64,000 nucleotides of DNA, from the NCBI GenBank assembly GCA_003151955.1, contig PLZB01000070.1, forward strand, positions 1 through 64,000. Direction: 5' to 3'. Positions 50,097 through 59,966 of this stretch are shown here, piece by piece (the first letter of the stretch is position 1; each line of letters starts with the position of its first letter). This stretch comes from Acidimicrobiaceae bacterium. GTDB taxonomy: Bacteria > Actinomycetota > Acidimicrobiia > Acidimicrobiales > UBA8190. The position numbers and the translations under genes are program-made. The notes beneath the pieces are model-generated. The model was not told the origin of the DNA. It saw only the letters and a program-made list of their open reading frames with translations, and ran no database searches.

Positions 50097-50683
50097 TCGG
50101 AGCCGGGCCCCAGGGCCCTGCAGCCGGCGATGACGACGTCGACGTAGCGGTCCCGGACCGACTCGGGGACCCCCCCGGTGGGGACCCCGGCCAGGAGGGC
50201 CAGGAGGTCGAGGGGGGTGAGGTCGGCCCGGATGGTCCCCTCGTCCTGGGCGGCCCGGAGGAGGTCGGTGAAGGCCCGCCAGGCCCGGAGCTCGGGGGTC
50301 CCGGCCCCGAAGCCCCCGTCGGGCCCGGAGCCGGGATGGGGGGCCTGGGCCCCGAGGGAACCGGCGGCCTGCTTCACGGCCTCGTCGACGGGATATCTGG
50401 CCGCCACCACCCGGAAGAGCCGGGCCAGCTCCTCCCCGGCCCCCGGCCCCCCGGCCCCCCGCCCCAGGGCGTCCTCGGCCGCCTCGGCCAGCTGGTCGAT
50501 GGAGCGGCCGATGACGGCCTCGACCAGGGCCGCCTTGGTGGGATGGTGCCGGTAGAGGGTGCCGACGGCCACCCCGGCCTCGGCCGCGATGGCGTCCATC
50601 GAGACCGAGGGACCCTCCCGGCCGATCAGCTCCCGGGCCACCTCGAGGATCCGGGCCCGGTTCCGGGTGGCATCGGCTCGCAC
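50066..50683 (-). CDS. TetR family transcriptional regulator
   Basis: 205 residues. HTH: RARILEVARELIGREGPSVSMDAIAAEAGVAVGTLYRHHPTKAALVEAVI. The C-terminal ligand domain resembles TetR_C_33-type regulators. Divergent from the SDR at 50765, so it probably represses that gene. It ends inside the 3' end of the acyl-CoA synthetase (31-base overlap of convergent genes). Confidence 0.9.
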   Translation of the reverse strand: MRADATRNRARILEVARELIGREGPSVSMDAIAAEAGVAVGTLYRHHPTKAALVEAVIGRSIDQLAEAAEDALGRGAGGPGAGEELARLFRVVAARYPVDEAVKQAAGSLGAQAPHPGSGPDGGFGAGTPELRAWRAFTDLLRAAQDEGTIRADLTPLDLLALLAGVPTGGVPESVRDRYVDVVIAGCRALGPGSDQMARSRPSQ

Positions 50684-50686
50684 CCT

Positions 50687-50727
50687 TTACAAGATGAACC
50701 ACTCCTCACTATATTGCAAGGTGAACG
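50687..50727 (+). promoter_or_regulatory. Promoter of the SDR gene with two direct repeats
   Basis: TTACAA (50687-50692) and TATATT (50710-50715), spacing 17, form the promoter. Direct repeats TACAAGATGAACC (50688-50700) and TGCAAGGTGAACG (50715-50727), 27 bases apart and 10 of 13 alike, flank the -35 and -10. Likely TetR-type sites for the divergent regulator. Confidence 0.6.
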
Positions 50728-50764
50728 CTGATTCATGTTGTCGACCCCCTGAGAGGACCCCCCC

Positions 50765-51682
50765 ATGAGCTCCCACTGGACCACCCGGGACATCCCCGAC
50801 CTCACCGGCCGGACCGCCCTCGTCACCGGGGCCAACGCCGGCCTCGGCCTCGAGATCAGCCGGCAGCTGGCCGGCCACGGGGCCCGGGTCCTGCTGGGCT
50901 GCCGGAACCCGGAGAAGGCGGAGAAGGCCGCCGCCGAGCTCACCGCCGAGGGGCTCCCCGGCCCCGTCGAGGTCCGCCGGCTCGACCTGGCCAGCCTGGC
51001 CTCGGTCGACGACCTGGCCCGGACCCTGGTCGGGGAGGAGGGCTCCCTCGATCTCCTCGTCAACAACGCCGGGCTCATGGCCGTCGACCGGGCCCGGACC
51101 GAGGACGGCTTCGAGATGCAGCTCGGGGTGAACCACCTCGGCCACTTCGCCCTGACCGCCGGGCTCCTCCCCCTCCTCCTCGCCACCCCCGGCTCCCGGG
51201 TGGTGACCATGTCGAGCATGGGGCACCGGGCCGGACGGATGCACTTCGACGATCTGATGGCCGACCGCCGCCCCTACCGGCGCTGGATGGCCTACACCCA
51301 GAGCAAGCTGGCCAACCTCCTCTTCACCGCCGAGCTCGACCGGCGGCTCGGCCCCGATTCCCCCACCCGGGCCCTGGCCGCCCACCCCGGGGCCTCCCAC
51401 ACCGACCTCGGCTTCGAGGGGACGGGCCTCACCAACCGGTTCGTGGCCCTCACCGCCCCCCGGTTCACCCAGTCCGCCGCCGCCGGGGCCCTCCCGGCCG
51501 TCCGGGCCGCCACCGACCCGGCCGCCCGGGGCGGGGACTACTACGGGCCCTTGTTCCTGGCCGCCGGGAGGCCCGTCCGGGAGACCCCCAGCCTCCGGGC
51601 CCGCCGGAGCGCCGATGGCCGCCGGCTCTGGGACCTCTCCGAGGAGCTCACCGGCCGGAAGGTGGCGACCGCTCCGGCCTGA
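50765..51682 (+). CDS. Short-chain dehydrogenase/oxidoreductase
   Basis: 305 residues. Rossmann motif TGANAGLG, NNAG at about 96, catalytic Tyr/Lys in YTQSKLAN. Extended form similar to retinol-dehydrogenase/protochlorophyllide-type SDRs. The neighbour TetR is divergent and probably controls it. ATG at 50765 with GAGAGGA upstream. Substrate unknown. Confidence 0.88.
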   Translation: MSSHWTTRDIPDLTGRTALVTGANAGLGLEISRQLAGHGARVLLGCRNPEKAEKAAAELTAEGLPGPVEVRRLDLASLASVDDLARTLVGEEGSLDLLVNNAGLMAVDRARTEDGFEMQLGVNHLGHFALTAGLLPLLLATPGSRVVTMSSMGHRAGRMHFDDLMADRRPYRRWMAYTQSKLANLLFTAELDRRLGPDSPTRALAAHPGASHTDLGFEGTGLTNRFVALTAPRFTQSAAAGALPAVRAATDPAARGGDYYGPLFLAAGRPVRETPSLRARRSADGRRLWDLSEELTGRKVATAPA

Positions 51683-51717
51683 GGGCCCCTCCCGGCGAAT
51701 GGAATACTTGGCGCCCG

Positions 51718-53601
51718 ATGCGCGCCCCGGCCCCCCCGACCTCGTGGCGCCGGGGGGTCCTCGTCCTGGCCGGCTACCTGGCCGCGTCCATGGCGCTCTG
51801 GTGGCCGACCTGGTCCCGGGGGCCGACCCGCCGGATCCTCTGCATGTGCGGGGACCCCGGCCAGTACCTCTGGTTCCTGGCCGCTCCGGCCCAGGCCCTG
51901 GCCCACGGCCACAACCCCTTCTTCACCTCGGGCGTCCTCTACCCGGGGGGGACGAACCTCCTCGACAACCCCGGGGTGGTCGGCCTCGGGATCGCCCTGG
52001 CCCCCGTCACCTGGCTCTGGGGACCGGTCGCCTCCCTGAACGTGGCCCTCACCCTGGCCCCCGCCCTCACCGCCTTCACCGCCTACCTCTGCCTCCGCCG
52101 CTGGGCCCCCTGGCGCCCCGCCGCCGTCGTCGGGGGCCTCCTCTACGGCTTCTCCCCCTTCGTGGTCGGGAACCTCCTCTACTCCCACCTCCAGGCCGCC
52201 TTCCTGGCCTTCCTCCCCCTGGTGGCCCTCTGCCTCGACGAGCTCCTCCGGCGCCAGCAGTGGCGGCCGGTGTGGACCGGCGCCCTCCTCGCCGCCGTCC
52301 TGGCGGCCCAGTTCCTGGTCAGCTCGGAGCTGTTCACCGTCACCGTCCTCTTCGCCGCCCTGGCCACCGTCGGTCTCCTTCTCGCCGGCCTCCTCACCGA
52401 CCGCCCCGGGACCTGGGCCCGGCTCCCCCACGCCGCCACCGGGGCCCTGGCCGCTCTGGCCGTCGGGGTCCTCCTCCTGGGCTACCCGGCCTGGTTCGCC
52501 CTGGCCGGGCCCCGCCATGTCTCGGGGGGCCCCTGGTCCTTCGTGGCCCGGACGGGGACGGACCTCGGCGACGTCCTCCTCCTCCCCCCCAGTGCCTCCC
52601 GTCCCCTCCCCGGAGCCGCCCTCTACGGCTACTTCGGGAACCTCGGCCCTCCCCTCACCTACCTCGGCATCCCCCTCACCGCCGCCTGTGCCGCCGCCGT
52701 CGTGGTCTGGCGGAAGGTCCGGGTCCTCTGGTTCGCCGCCGCCATGGTCCTCGTCTCGGGAGCCCTCTCGGCCGGCCTGGCCCACACCTTCGCCCACCCC
52801 CCCACCGGCTGGCGGCCCTGGCGGCTCTTCGACCGGCTTCCCCTCGTCAACCAGATCAGCCCCAGCCGGATGTTCGCCGTGACCGGCTTCTTCGTGGCCG
52901 CCATCGTGGCCGTGGCCCTGGACCGGCTCTGGGAGGCCGGCCCCACCCTCCGGGCCGGGAGGCCCTGGGCCCGGCTGGGGCCCCGGGGGTGGGCGGCGGT
53001 GACCCTGGCCGTGGCCGCTCTGACCCTCGCCCCCCTGGCCTCCTCCTACCAGGTCCCCCCCGTGACCCGGGCCGTCTCCCAGCCGGCCTGGTTCGCCGCC
53101 GAGCCCGGCCGGCTCCCCCCCCACGCCGTCCTCCTGGTCCTCCCCTGGGCCAACACCGAGGTCCAGGCCTGGGAGGCCCTCGACGGCTTCCGGTACTCCA
53201 TCATCGGGGGGGACGCCAACGCCCCCACCGTCGAGTTCCCGGCGGCCCGGACCACCCTGACCGGTCTCTCCTACTTCGCCGCCCCCCCGGCCCTGGACGG
53301 GCGCAGCGAGGCCGGGCTCCGCCGGGCCCTTTCCGGCTGGGGGGCCACCGAGGTGGTCGTCGTGGCCACGCCCGAATTCGACCCTTCCTACGCCCTGGCC
53401 TTCCTCTCCGCCACCCTCGGGGGCCTCCCGTCCCCCCAGGACGGGGCCTGGGTCTGGACCGACCCCGGTCGGGGCCAGCCCCCGGTCGGCGTGGCCCCGA
53501 CCACGGCCACCGGCTGCCGGCTCCGGGTCGGGACGGGGGCCCCGGCCCTGGCCCTGGCCCGCTGCTTCCTCGAGCCCCCTCCCGTCCCCACCGGGGGGTG
53601 A
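51718..53601 (+). CDS. Multi-spanning membrane protein, GT-C glycosyltransferase-like
   Basis: 627 residues with about 10 helices, an early extracytoplasmic Asp in CMCGDPGQYLWFL, a Pro/Gly-rich loop LYPGGTNLLDNP, and a large C-terminal extracytoplasmic domain. The layout fits GT-C-fold polyprenyl-sugar-dependent glycosyltransferases or the YfhO-like membrane family. Not certain. ATG at 51718 follows TACTTG 7 bases upstream. Confidence 0.72.
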   Translation: MRAPAPPTSWRRGVLVLAGYLAASMALWWPTWSRGPTRRILCMCGDPGQYLWFLAAPAQALAHGHNPFFTSGVLYPGGTNLLDNPGVVGLGIALAPVTWLWGPVASLNVALTLAPALTAFTAYLCLRRWAPWRPAAVVGGLLYGFSPFVVGNLLYSHLQAAFLAFLPLVALCLDELLRRQQWRPVWTGALLAAVLAAQFLVSSELFTVTVLFAALATVGLLLAGLLTDRPGTWARLPHAATGALAALAVGVLLLGYPAWFALAGPRHVSGGPWSFVARTGTDLGDVLLLPPSASRPLPGAALYGYFGNLGPPLTYLGIPLTAACAAAVVVWRKVRVLWFAAAMVLVSGALSAGLAHTFAHPPTGWRPWRLFDRLPLVNQISPSRMFAVTGFFVAAIVAVALDRLWEAGPTLRAGRPWARLGPRGWAAVTLAVAALTLAPLASSYQVPPVTRAVSQPAWFAAEPGRLPPHAVLLVLPWANTEVQAWEALDGFRYSIIGGDANAPTVEFPAARTTLTGLSYFAAPPALDGRSEAGLRRALSGWGATEVVVVATPEFDPSYALAFLSATLGGLPSPQDGAWVWTDPGRGQPPVGVAPTTATGCRLRVGTGAPALALARCFLEPPPVPTGG

Positions 53602-53604
53602 GGC

Positions 53605-55911
53605 TCAGGCCGGAGGCCCCCCGGCCGGGCCGGCCTGGAGGGTGTCGACCAGATCGAGGAGGGCCCGGACGTCGAAGGGCTTGGCCAGGTGGCCGACCAC
53701 CCCGTCGGCGAGGAGCTGCCGGACGAGCCGGGCCGGGGCCTCCTCGGGACTGACGACGGCGACGGGGAGGGCAGCCGTCAGGGGATCGGCCCGGAGCCGG
53801 GCCAGGACATCCGACCAGGCCATGTCGGGCAGCTCCGAGGCCAGGAGGACGAGCCCGGGCCGGTGCTCCCGGGCCAGGTCGAGACCGAGGATCCCGTGCA
53901 TGGCCACCAGCACCTCAACCTCGGGGCGCCGGACCAGAACCTGTTCGATGAGGTCGACCGTGGTCAGGTCGCTGTCGACGACCAGGACCCGGAACACCCC
54001 CCCGGTGGGCCCCGGTGCGACCCGCCCCCCGGCCGGTTCCCAACCCGGGCTGTCGGCGGAGCGGAGCTCGACGAAGAAGCTGCTCCCCTCCCCGGGGACC
54101 GACTCGAAGTCGAGCCGCCCACCCATGGCCTCGGCCAGTCGATGGGACAGGGCCAGGCCGACCCCGGTCCCCTCGATCCCCCGACGATCGGCCCCCAGCC
54201 GCTCGAAGGGCTCGAAGACCCCGGCGGCGCCGGCCGGATCGATCCCGGGGCCGGTGTCGGTCACGGTCAACCGAAGCCAGCCCGGCCCGGCCGGGGCGCA
54301 GCGGAGGTCGATCCGACCCCCGGGGAGGTTGTACTTCACGGCGTTCGAGAGGAGGTTGAGGAGGACCTGGAGGAGCCGTTGCCGGTCGGCCCGGACGACC
54401 TGGCTCTCGTCCTCCGGTCGGTCCCCGAGGGTCAGCCCGGCCCGGTCGGCCAGGGGCTGGACGATACCCACGGCGTCGGCCACCACGTCGGCCACCACCA
54501 CGGCCTCCATGACCAGCTCGAGGCGGCCCGTCTCCGACCGGGCGATGTCGAGGACCTCGTCGATCATGTCCAGGAGGTGCCGGCCGGCCCGGAGGATCTG
54601 CTCGACGGCCGCCCCCTGGGACTGCGGGAGCTCGTCGAGCTGGAGGAGCTGGGCGAAGCCGAGGACGGAGTTGAGGGGGGTCCGGAGCTCGTGGCTCATC
54701 CGGGAGAGGAACTCGCTCTTGGCCAGGCTGGCCGCCTCCGCCGACTGGATGACCTCGTGGAGCTTCCCCTCGGCCTCGATCTTGGCCGTCACGTCCCGGA
54801 TGACGAGGACCGCCCCCACCACCGTCCCGGCCCCGTCGAGGACGGACCGGGCCCGGGTGTCGAGGTCGACCCAGTGGCTGTCGCCGTGCCGGGTCCGGTA
54901 GCGGACCGTGACCTGGCGGGCCCGTCCCCCCATGAGCTCCCCGAAGGAGGCCACCAACCGCTCGAGGTCGTCGGGGTGGATCCGCTCCCTCATCTCCCCC
55001 TCGGCGGGGATGGCGTCGGGGAAGCCAGTGCCGAGGACGGCCCGCTCGGCCGGGCTGACCCGGACGGCCCGGCTGTAGCGGTCGAGGAGGGTGATGATGT
55101 CGGGGCTCGTCTCGAAGATGGTGGTGAGGACCCGCTCCCGCTGCTCCAGGGCCGCCTCGGCGGCGCGCCGGAAGGTGATCTCGGAGCCGATCCCGGCCAT
55201 GGCGTAGGGGGCGCCCTGACCGTCGTGGAGGAGGAACCGGGTCACGGTGTAGGTCCTCCGGCCCTGGGACGTCTCGACCTCCTCCTCCAGGACCATCGGC
55301 CCTCCCGACTCGAGGAGGGCCCGATCGGCGTCCTCCACGCCCGTCCTGTTGTTGGGGTCGGCGAACAGCTCCTGGGGACTCCGCCCCAGGACCTCCTCCC
55401 TGGTCGTGCCGAGGGCGTCGCACCAGACCCGGTTGACCTCGAGGTACCGCCCCTCGAGGTCCCGGATGAAGACCACCGAGGGGGAGTGGTCGAGGATGGC
55501 CCGCATCCGGCCCTCCTCCTCCTCGAGGGCGACCACCGCCTCCCGCTGGGCCGAGACGTCCCGGCCCACGGCGAAGATCTGGTGGCGGGCCCGGTCGAGC
55601 CGGGCCGTCCACTCCAGCCACCGCCACTCCCCCGTCGCGGCCCGGCTCCGGATCACGATGCCGGAGATCTCCTCACCCGCTGCCACCCTGGCCGCCAGCC
55701 CGTCCCGGACGGGACGGTCCTCGGGGTGGATCATGTCGTCGAGGGTGAAGCCGGCCAGGACCTCGGGGGGGTAGCCGAGGGTCCGTTCCAGGGCCCGGTT
55801 CCACCGCAGGAGCCGACCCTCGAAGTCGGTGACGACCAGGACCTCCCCGGCCATCTCCAGGAACCGGTCCAGCCGGGGAAGGGGGGCCGTGCCCGGCCCG
55901 GCCTCGATCAC
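53605..55911 (-). CDS. Hybrid sensor histidine kinase with degenerate receiver
   Basis: 768 residues. Three PAS domains (about 10-125, 135-255, 265-385), HisKA with SHELRTPLN (His407), HATPase_c (NAVKYN, DTGPGID, GTGVGLAL) and a C-terminal receiver (about 640-760). In the receiver the phospho-acceptor Asp is replaced: LVLLASELPDM stands where the neighbouring paralog has LVLLDLHLPDM. Cytosolic, no membrane segment. GTG start overlaps the stop of the upstream paralog (GTGA), so both belong to one unit. Confidence 0.9.
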   Translation of the reverse strand: MIEAGPGTAPLPRLDRFLEMAGEVLVVTDFEGRLLRWNRALERTLGYPPEVLAGFTLDDMIHPEDRPVRDGLAARVAAGEEISGIVIRSRAATGEWRWLEWTARLDRARHQIFAVGRDVSAQREAVVALEEEEGRMRAILDHSPSVVFIRDLEGRYLEVNRVWCDALGTTREEVLGRSPQELFADPNNRTGVEDADRALLESGGPMVLEEEVETSQGRRTYTVTRFLLHDGQGAPYAMAGIGSEITFRRAAEAALEQRERVLTTIFETSPDIITLLDRYSRAVRVSPAERAVLGTGFPDAIPAEGEMRERIHPDDLERLVASFGELMGGRARQVTVRYRTRHGDSHWVDLDTRARSVLDGAGTVVGAVLVIRDVTAKIEAEGKLHEVIQSAEAASLAKSEFLSRMSHELRTPLNSVLGFAQLLQLDELPQSQGAAVEQILRAGRHLLDMIDEVLDIARSETGRLELVMEAVVVADVVADAVGIVQPLADRAGLTLGDRPEDESQVVRADRQRLLQVLLNLLSNAVKYNLPGGRIDLRCAPAGPGWLRLTVTDTGPGIDPAGAAGVFEPFERLGADRRGIEGTGVGLALSHRLAEAMGGRLDFESVPGEGSSFFVELRSADSPGWEPAGGRVAPGPTGGVFRVLVVDSDLTTVDLIEQVLVRRPEVEVLVAMHGILGLDLAREHRPGLVLLASELPDMAWSDVLARLRADPLTAALPVAVVSPEEAPARLVRQLLADGVVGHLAKPFDVRALLDLVDTLQAGPAGGPPA

Positions 55912-58288
55912 CTCGGGCCCCCCGGCCTGAGACCTTCGACCAGGTCGAGGAGCCGACCGACCTCGATCGGCTTCGTCAGGTAGGCCGCCACCCCCCGTTC
56001 CTCCAACCGGCGTCGCTGGCCGGCGGTGGCATCGGCGCTGACCACGACCACCGGGATGCCGGCCAGCTCCGGCTCGGCCCGGAGCCGGTCCAGGAGCTCC
56101 TCCCCCGTCATGTCCGGGAGGTGGAGGTCGAGGAGGACGAGGTCGGGGCGCTCCCCCCGGGCCAGCCCGAGGCCCGAGGCCCCGTCGGCGGCCCCGAGGA
56201 GCTCGACCGCCGTCAGCCGGCCCAGGATCTCCCCCACCAGGGCCAGGTTGTCGGCGTTGTCCTCGACGCAGAGCACCCGGAACGGTGGCCCGCCCCCAGG
56301 GCCGGGCCGGGGCTCGGGCCGGACCCGTCCCGCCGCCTCCCGGGCCGGCGCCGATTCCGTCGACAGGGGGAGCTCGACGGTGAAGGTCGATCCCCGGCCC
56401 GGCTCCGAGCTGGCCCCGATGGTCCCCCCCATCCGCTCCATGAGCTGCCGGGAGAGGGAGAGGCCCACCCCGACCCCGTCGAAGGACCTCCCCTGGCCCC
56501 GGACGTAGGGCTCGAAGAGCCCCTCCATGGCCTCGGAGGGGATACCGGGGCCGGTATCGGTGACCCGGAGCCGGAGCCGGTCCCCCAGGCGCTCCCCCAC
56601 CACCTCCACCCGACCTCCCGACCGGTTGTACCTGACGGCGTTGGTGAGGAGGTTGAGGAGGACCTGGAGGAGCCGTTGCCGGTCCCCGAGGACCTGGGAG
56701 CCGGCCACCCCCCGGGGCAGGGACACGTCCACCGCCACCCCGGCCCGCTCGGCCAGGGGCCAGGTCAGGTTGACGGCGTCCCCCACCACCTCGTCCACCC
56801 CGACCGGCCCGAGGTCGAGGTGGAGGAGCCCGGACTCGATCCGGTCGATGTCGAGGACCTCGTCGATCAGGTCGAGGAGGTGGCGGCCGGCCCGCAGGAT
56901 GTGGCCCACCGCCTCGTCCTGGGCCGGGGCCAGGTCGTCGAGCTCGAGAACCTGGGCGAAGCCCAAGACCAGGTTGAGGGGGCTCCGGAGCTCGTGGCTC
57001 ATCCGGGAGAGGAACTCGCTCTTGGCCCGGCTGGCCGCCTCGGCCCCGACCACGGCCTCCCGGAGCCGGACCTCGAGGGCCGCCTCGGCCGTCACGTCCC
57101 GGGCTACCCACACGACCCCCTCGACCCGGCCCTCGGCGGAGCGGACGCCCGGCTCCGGCTGTCGAGGGTGACCCAGTGGCCGTCGACGTGCCGGACCCGG
57201 TAGCGGAGCTCGACCTCGGGGACCTCCCCGGTGAGGAGCTGCCGGAACCCGGCCTCCACGAGGGCCCGGTCCTCGTCGTGGACCAGGGCCTCCATCTGCT
57301 CGTAGCTCGAGCCGACGGGGATCCCGAGGACGGTGGCGGCCGCCTCGTTGACCTCCCGGACCCGGCCGAGCCGGTCGAGGAGGGCGATGATGTCGGGGGA
57401 GGTCCCCACGATGGTGGCGAGGACCCGCTCCCGCTCCTCGAGGGCGGCCTCGGCCTGGACCCGGCCCGTGATGTCGGAAGCGATCCCCCCGATGCCCGTC
57501 ACCACCCCCTCGGGATCCCGGAGGGGGAACCGGGTGGTCAGGAAGGTGTGGGGACCGTCGGCGAGGAGGACCACCTCGTCGCTCGTCTCCGCCTCCCCCG
57601 ACGCCATCACCCGTACCTCGCGCTCCCGGATGGCGTCGGGGAAGTCGGGCCAGACCTCCCCCGCCGTCCGACCCAGGACCGCCTCGAGGTTCAGGGCGAC
57701 GGGGGAGAGGAAGGACTCGTTCACGAGGGTGTAGCGGCCCTCGAGGTTCTTGGCGAAGATCCCCGGGCCCGACCGGTCGAGGATGGTCTGGAGGAGCTGC
57801 CGTCCGAGCTGGAGGGCCTCCTCGGCCGCCACCCGGTCACTCACGTCCCGGCCCGCCCCGTAGACGAGCCCGGTCTCAGGGTCCCGGGAGACCGAGTACT
57901 CGAAGGTCCGCCACGTCCCGTCCTTGCGCCGGAACCGGCTCAGGGCCCGGCTGACCTGGCCGTCCTCCGTCAGGGTCTCGTTGGCCGCCCAGGCCCCGGC
58001 CCGGTCCTCTTCGTGGATGAGGTCCCCGGGGCGGAGGTCTGCCATCTCCTCCTCGCGGTAGCCCAGCGCCTCACGGCAGCCCCGGTTCCACCAGACCATC
58101 GTGCCCTCGGCGTCGAAGACGACGAAGAGCTCCGTCGAGGTGACCATGAAGGCCTCGAGATCGTCCTCGGTCAGCCGGGGGTGGAGATCGACCCCGGCCG
58201 GGACAGCGCCCGGGACCTCGGTCCCCGGGGCTACCGGCCCTCCACCCACTTCACTCACGAGCCCCGACACCCCCCGTGCAGTCCCCAC
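55908..58288 (-). pseudogene. Second hybrid histidine kinase, split by a one-base frameshift
   Basis: The paralog of the next gene: PAS domains (57104-58288 part), then HisKA SHELRSPLN, HATPase, and a complete receiver LVLLDLHLPDM with the phospho-acceptor Asp (55908-57113 part). The two parts are in different frames. Near 57147-57155 the reading goes off after DSRSRA, and the continuation VRSAEGRVEGVVWVARDVT is in another frame, consistent with one lost base. Aligned with the intact paralog, exactly 24 residues lie between DSR/DTR and RDVT once the frame is restored. Start GTG 58288 is uncertain; a GTG at 58258 is also possible. Confidence 0.8.
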
Positions 58289-58345
58289 ACCCCGGCGTGA
58301 CCTCCCGACGGTACTCCCCAGCCGCTGACCCGGCGCCGCACCGAT

Positions 58346-58367
58346 CCCCCGGCCCTCAAGCCGGGGG
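58346..58367 (-). terminator. Hairpin at the end of the thioesterase gene
   Basis: CCCCCGGC (58346-58353) and GCCGGGGG (58360-58367), loop of 6, spanning the stop codon of the thioesterase. Probably terminates the thioesterase/enoyl-CoA hydratase operon. No T-tract. Confidence 0.55.
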
Positions 58368-59117
58368 CGGGTCGAGGCCGAGCCGGCGGAGGTCGACCCG
58401 GAGGTCGGCGGCCGAGCCCGACCCCTCGGCGTTGGCGGCGATCACCCGGAGGAGGTTCTCGGGGATCACCTCGATGAAGATCCCCTCGGCCTCGGCCGTG
58501 AGGACCTCCCCGTGGTAGATCCCTCCCCAGGCCCTCACTTTCCGGCCCTCCCGGCCCACGGTCCTGGCCACCAGTCGGAGGGGGGTCCGCAGGGGGGTGG
58601 GCTTCCGGTAGCGGATGGTGAGGGTGCCGGTCATGGCCGGGCTCCCCGAGGCGATGTTGACCGCACCCAGCAGCTCGTCGAAGACGAGGGCGATGACCCC
58701 ACCGTGGACACAGGTGGGGGGGCCCTCGTAGGGGTGGTCGAAGAAGGCATTCCCTCGGAGCTCCCCGTCGACAAACTCGACCTCCACCGGCGGGGCCACG
58801 GGGTTGGCGAAGCCGATGACGGGGCTGGTGGGGAAGAACTCCTGGGCCGCCCCGGCCGGATCGGGCCGGCCCCGGGGGCGGTGTCCCCTCGAGGCCCCCT
58901 CCAGGGCCTCCACGGTGGCGGTGACCGAGGCGGTGGCGGCCCGGACGTCGTCCTCGGGGACGTCGGCGGCGACGACGGCGCTGATCAGCCGGCGGGTGAC
59001 GGCGGCCAGCTCGAACTGGGCCTCGGCCCCGCTCCCCCACCCGGCGTCGGGTCGGTCGGGGCCGGCGGGGTCGCCCCCGGTGATCCCGAAGTCGGAGACA
59101 CCGACCGGGCCGGTCAT
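58356..59117 (-). CDS. PaaI-type thioesterase (hotdog fold)
   Basis: 253 residues. N-terminal helical part of about 110 residues, then a hotdog domain: PPTCVHGGVIALVFDELLGA (active-site loop, HGG), TGTLTIRYRKPTPLRTPLRL, and VLTAEAEGIFI. Hydrolyses acyl-CoA. ATG overlaps the stop of the enoyl-CoA hydratase (ATGA), so both are co-expressed. Substrate class probably fits that operon's role in fatty or aromatic acyl-CoA turnover. Confidence 0.85.
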   Translation of the reverse strand: MTGPVGVSDFGITGGDPAGPDRPDAGWGSGAEAQFELAAVTRRLISAVVAADVPEDDVRAATASVTATVEALEGASRGHRPRGRPDPAGAAQEFFPTSPVIGFANPVAPPVEVEFVDGELRGNAFFDHPYEGPPTCVHGGVIALVFDELLGAVNIASGSPAMTGTLTIRYRKPTPLRTPLRLVARTVGREGRKVRAWGGIYHGEVLTAEAEGIFIEVIPENLLRVIAANAEGSGSAADLRVDLRRLGLDPPPA

Positions 59118-59911
59118 CTCCGCTTGAAGTCGGGGGTCCGCTTCTCGGCGAAGGCCCGGGGGCCCTCCTGGGCGTCCTCGGTGGAGAAGATCGGCCAGCC
59201 GATCTCGAGCTCGAGCTTCAGTCCCTCCTCCTCGGAGAGGCCCTCGGTCTCCCGGACCGACCGCTTGATGGCCTCGACGGCGAGGGGGCCGTTGGCGTTG
59301 ATGGCCTCGGCGATCTCGAGGGCGGCCTCGAGGGCGGTCCCGTCGGGGACGACCCGGCCGATCAGCCCGATCTCCCTGGCCTCCTGGGCCGAGACGGCCC
59401 GACCGGTGAGGAGGAGGTCCATGGCCACCGTGAAGGGGATCTGGCGTCGGAGCCGGACGGTCGACCCCCCCACCGGGAACAGCCCCCGGCGGACCTCGAA
59501 GACCCCGAAGGTGGCGCCCTCCCCGGCCACCCGGATGTCGGTGGCCTGGAGGATCTCGGTCCCCCCGGCCACGGCGTGGCCCTCGACGGCGGCGATCAGG
59601 GGCTTCTTGGGCTGGTGGTGGCGGAGGAGGGCCTTCCAGTGGAGGTCGGGGTCGGCCGCCATCCGGTCGGCGTAGGCGGCGGCCTCGGGGGAGCCCATCG
59701 ACTTGAGGTCCATCCCGGAGCAGAAGCTCCCCCCGGCGCCGGTGAGGATGGCGCAGCGGATGTCGTCGTTGGCGTCGATCTCCTCCCAGGCGTCGACCAT
59801 CCCGACGAGCATGGGAAGGCTGAGGGCGTTCTTCTTCTCGGGCCGGTTCATGGTGACGATGGCCGTCGCCCCCTGGCGCTCGAAGATCAGGTTCTCGGTG
59901 CCGATGGTCAT
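59114..59911 (-). CDS. Enoyl-CoA hydratase/isomerase
   Basis: 265 residues, crotonase fold. Oxyanion-hole segments GSFCSGMD and AVAGGTE, and Glu in FGVFEVRRGLFPVGG. Catalyses hydration of an enoyl-CoA in beta-oxidation. ATG at 59911 after GGAGGAGCG. First gene of the operon, under a KstR-like palindrome at 59967-59984. Confidence 0.92.
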   Translation of the reverse strand: MTIGTENLIFERQGATAIVTMNRPEKKNALSLPMLVGMVDAWEEIDANDDIRCAILTGAGGSFCSGMDLKSMGSPEAAAYADRMAADPDLHWKALLRHHQPKKPLIAAVEGHAVAGGTEILQATDIRVAGEGATFGVFEVRRGLFPVGGSTVRLRRQIPFTVAMDLLLTGRAVSAQEAREIGLIGRVVPDGTALEAALEIAEAINANGPLAVEAIKRSVRETEGLSEEEGLKLELEIGWPIFSTEDAQEGPRAFAEKRTPDFKRR

Positions 59912-59966
59912 GGGGCGCTCCTCCTCTCGACCGGGCTGGAGGGGCCCGCTCACATCTCCCTCTCAG

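Noticed and set aside
53689-55983. Long plus-strand open frame opposite the hybrid kinases
   Set aside because: The minus strand carries clear PAS, HisKA and receiver motifs; the plus frame has none.
58260-58345. Possible small gene between the kinases and thioesterase
   Set aside because: Too short, no start with RBS; the stretch is a spacer ending in the hairpin.
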